Part shown: one piece after another, positions 61,191 through 64,000 of the stretch | How the letters are laid out: each line of letters starts with the position of its first letter | Numbering within the stretch: position 1 is the stretch's first letter | Source of the DNA: Centrapalus pauciflorus | Lineage: Eukaryota; Streptophyta; Magnoliopsida; Asterales; Asteraceae | Reading direction: 5' to 3' | Length of the DNA stretch: 64,000 nt | Assembly: GCA_020465985.1 (NCBI GenBank) | Contig: JAANYP010003258.1 | Location: 310,001 to 374,000 of the forward strand | The notes under the pieces: generated by a model | Told to the model about the DNA's origin: nothing | What the model saw: only the letters and a program-made list of their open reading frames with translations | Databases searched by the model: none | Program-made: the position numbers and the translations under genes

Positions 61191-64000
61191 CGACAATTCA
61201 TGCCCAGCAAATGATGTGCCAATACCATTCATTCAAAGTAATACACCTACTTTGTCTACATTTACCCAAAACTCATCTTCTTCAACACATGTTGTGCAAC
61301 TGTCAAATGACATCATCAATGTTGATCAGACTGTGCATGGACCTCAAACCTCACTGCCATTTTCTACGCATTGTTCTCCTCCACTATCGTGTAATGGCCA
61401 GTCTCAAATTGTTTCGTGTTCTATGTTAATCGACAACCAACATATGTCTTCATCCACTCATACCCCACGAATATTGAGTGACATAACAAATAGATCTAAC
61501 GTTGGGGGACTTCATAATACAACGTCGTGTCCCATGAGCGGACCAACATTTACTTCAGTTGGGGAATCTCATGTTAGAAGGCGGCCGGGTCGACCGTGTT
61601 TAAGAACACGTTCGGTTAACATCACATTGCATGAATCACGAAATCGTGCACGGCAAACGGTTAGTTCGTCGTCCAATGACATGGTCCAGCGTGTACGCCG
61701 TCCAGGACGACCTCGCCGTTCAGTGACTTCTTCGCCTGATGTGTGCACCGTTGTATCGCCTGTCCATGGTTCCTATTCTGCACATACAGATCGTTCCGTT
61801 ACAACAAATGGACATAGCATACGATCATGTTAGCTTCCCTATCTTTATAATCTTTTAACTCTGCCTCTTTCATGCGGTGCTTTGTCATCTTAACGTGTTT
61901 TGTGTCATCAATATATAATCGTAGGTGTGGCTTCTGATATTGTTCGTGCTCCAATACCAACTATGCCACCACCACAATTAATATTGACTTCCAGGACTGT
62001 TGTGGATGTTAATGGGACCCCAGTTAATCTTACAAGTCCTCATCGTGTTCATACGTCTTCTAACGCCTCTGTCCGTTCTACTGGTTCGACTGTTGATGAA
62101 ACAGTGCAATTGGGAATGGAACATGACGACTTCCATTTGAATAATGGTGATACTAATATTATGACTGCTGCTTCTGCCGTTGAACGTGTGCACGAACATC
62201 GTAAGCTGAATTTCATTATCTTGGCAGTTTTTTTGCCTTTTGACACTGACCTACTGACTTATTGTCTTTTCTTCGTTACATCGTTTTAGGTCGAACAACT
62301 GTTTTTTGGGATAGTGGGGACGCATCGCATACATGCATGCATTGTTTAGCTATGTTATGGTATGGTGAGCGTACATTAAAAAGTGTTAACCCAAGAAACC
62401 CAAAGTTCTCATTATGTTGTAGTGAAGGTTAGGTGCGTTTGCCGTATTTGTTTGACGGTCCACCGTTGCTAGAAGAGTTGATGTGTTATCGTGGGGGTCG
62501 CCGTGCCACGGTATTTCGTGCCAACATCAAGGTACTAAATGCAATGTTTGCGTTCACCTCAACAGGTGGAATTATACATAGAGATATCAACGATGGGAGA
62601 GGCCCTTATACATTTCGGTTAAACGGACATAACCATCATCGGATCGGTTCATTGTTGCCTACACATCCTGATGGACGGCCTCGCTTTGCTCAGTTGTATA
62701 TATATGATACTGAACATGAGGTAGATAACCGTTTACATGCTTTGAACCAACGACTTTCTTCAAATGCTGATGATGTTATATTGCGTACGTTGGTTGAGGA
62801 ACTAATATCGATGCTTAATGGATGTAACATATTAGTTAAGATATTTAGGACGGTTAAGGAGAGGTTTGATGATTCAATGCTACATCCAGTCTCCCTTCGG
62901 TTGCTTGGAACACGCAAGACCGATGGTAGACAATATAATCTGCCGACTGCGTCTGAAGTGGCTGCACTGATTCCAGGTGATGGCAACCCTACAGACCAGC
63001 GTGATGTAATCGTTGAGGAGCGTAGTGGTGTTGTTAAGCGAATTTCAGAATTACACCCGAGCTTCATGCCAATGCAGTATCCGTTACTTTTTCCGTATGG
63101 TGAGGATGGGTTTAGTATTGACATACCTTTAAATGTTCCGCAAACGGCGAAGCGAAAATTTGTCAGTTTGAGGGAGTATTATTGTTATCGATTACAACAT
63201 AGACTTAACGAAGGAAAAACGCTACATAAAGGTGGTCGATTGTTCATACGTTCGTAGTTGATGCCTATGCGGCCGTTCTTGAACATGAATTAGACTGGTA
63301 TAAGCGCAACCAACACACAATCCGATCTGAGCTTTATAATGGCTTGCATGATCATATTATCAGTGGTGACACTAATTGTCAGTTTGTCGGACGAAGGGTT
63401 GTATTGCCATCATCATTCACTGGAGGGCCTAGACATATGGTGCAGCAATATCAAGATGCAATGGCAATTTGCCGGTGGGCCGGTCCTCCCGATTTGCTTG
63501 TGACGATGACATGTAACCCGCAATGGCCAGAAATCAAACGACATGTGGATTCAGCGATACCTGGCCAACTGACGTCCGATCGACCAGATATCATTGCACG
63601 TATGTTTAAGATTAAACTTGATGAATTGATGCGAGATATAAAAAAGAAAAACCATTTTGGTCGGGTCAAGGCAGGCATGTATTGTACGTTGGTTTTCATA
63701 ATTTATTTTTATCAGTTTTGTTATTTATATGACATCTTTTTTTTTTTGCAGTTATGTATACAATTGAGTTTCAGAAACGCGGTTTGCCGCATTGTCATTG
63801 TCTTGTTTTCTTACAACCGGAGGATAAGATATTGTCCCCTGAGAAAATTGATGAATTCATATCTGCTGAGTTACCTTCTGAATTAGTTGACCCGATTGCA
63901 TTTGACGTTGTTCGTACTCACATGATGCATGGGCCATGTGGCATGTTGAATATGTCAAACTCATGTATGTCTAAGGATCGTTGTACCAAAAATTACCCAA
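61174..64000 (+). pseudogene. Helitron Rep-helicase gene, 5' part, with a stop and a frameshift
   Basis: The exons are 61174-61828, 61925-62200, 62290-63678 and 63752 to the window end, all GT-AG. Exon 1 is Ser/Thr-rich with two AT-hooks (RRRPGRPCLR at about residue 134, RRPGRPRRS at about 175). Exon 3 carries the Cys-rich start typical of plant Helitrons (HTCMHC...CCSEG), then the Helitron-like N domain (HRIGSLLPTHPDGRPRFAQL, ELHPSFMPMQYPLLFPYGED) and PRHMVQQYQDAMAICR...GPPDLLVTMTCNPQWPEI. Exon 4 begins MYTIEFQKRGLPHCHCLVFL, whose HCH is the HUH metal-binding motif. The helicase part is beyond the edge. Two breaks are seen: an in-frame TAG at 62430-62432, and a one-base loss near 63246-63250 after GGRLF. 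The copy is therefore not autonomous as sequenced. Confidence 0.9.

Larger units (their letters stand above)
60036..64000 (+). mobile_element. Helitron, 5' part (runs off the right edge; 5' end not located)
   Basis: Defined by the Rep-helicase gene annotated from 61174. The true 5' TC end and the 3' CTRR/hairpin are not visible, so the start given here is only the start of the duplicated promoter. Helitrons move by rolling-circle replication using an HUH endonuclease fused to a helicase; only the region up to the HUH motif is inside the window. Confidence 0.7.

Overview
This is a plant nuclear window, almost certainly a eudicot. Coding exons are small islands in AT-rich DNA, introns follow GT-AG, and most of the space is microsatellites, MITEs and fold-back DNA transposons. 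I cannot name the species from the sequence.

Layout. 1-13.4 kb holds no gene I can support. It is a nest of DNA elements: a Tourist-like MITE, a 2.2 kb fold-back Mutator-like element with two (TA)n-flanked MITEs in its loop, another fold-back, a small hAT MITE, and a 2.7 kb fold-back with a second Mutator-like element inserted in one arm. 13.5-14.8 kb (minus) is an intact one-exon LRR receptor-like protein, RLP51/SNC2 type. 17.0-22.9 kb (minus) is an intact 13-exon secondary-wall cellulose synthase, CESA8 type, reconstructed to 977 residues. These two genes are also near neighbours in Arabidopsis, so this looks like conserved microsynteny. 24.7-30.6 kb (minus) is an intact 11-exon WD40 gene (WDR53 type, 386 residues) with an inverted broken copy of its own exons 9-10 inside intron 5.

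32.2-41.2 kb holds four stem-loops whose 3' arms carry the miR399 sequence. The flanks of at least three are clearly homologous, so this is a tandem MIR399 cluster of the phosphate-starvation pathway, loosened by retroelement debris. 42-47 kb is again mobile DNA: a 683 bp fold-back, a (TA)n-flanked MITE and a hAT element.

47.2-53.6 kb (plus) is the least familiar part. Four short multi-exon genes lie head to tail (151, 140, 194 and 100 residues after splicing), every intron in phase 0. They share an LEKR...WKWDEVIxLTSDxE-type module that matches the SUMO-interacting motif consensus. I recognise no named family. 55-57 kb may hold a spliced minus-strand transcript. 58.1-59.1 kb is another fold-back. 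60.0-64.0 kb is the 5' part of a Helitron Rep-helicase gene running off the window, with a 580 bp tandem duplication over its promoter and start codon, one in-frame stop and one frameshift.

Working together: CESA8 acts in secondary-wall cellulose synthesis, RLP51 in immune signalling, and miR399 in phosphate homeostasis through PHO2 repression. No common pathway links them. The rest records transposition and local duplication.
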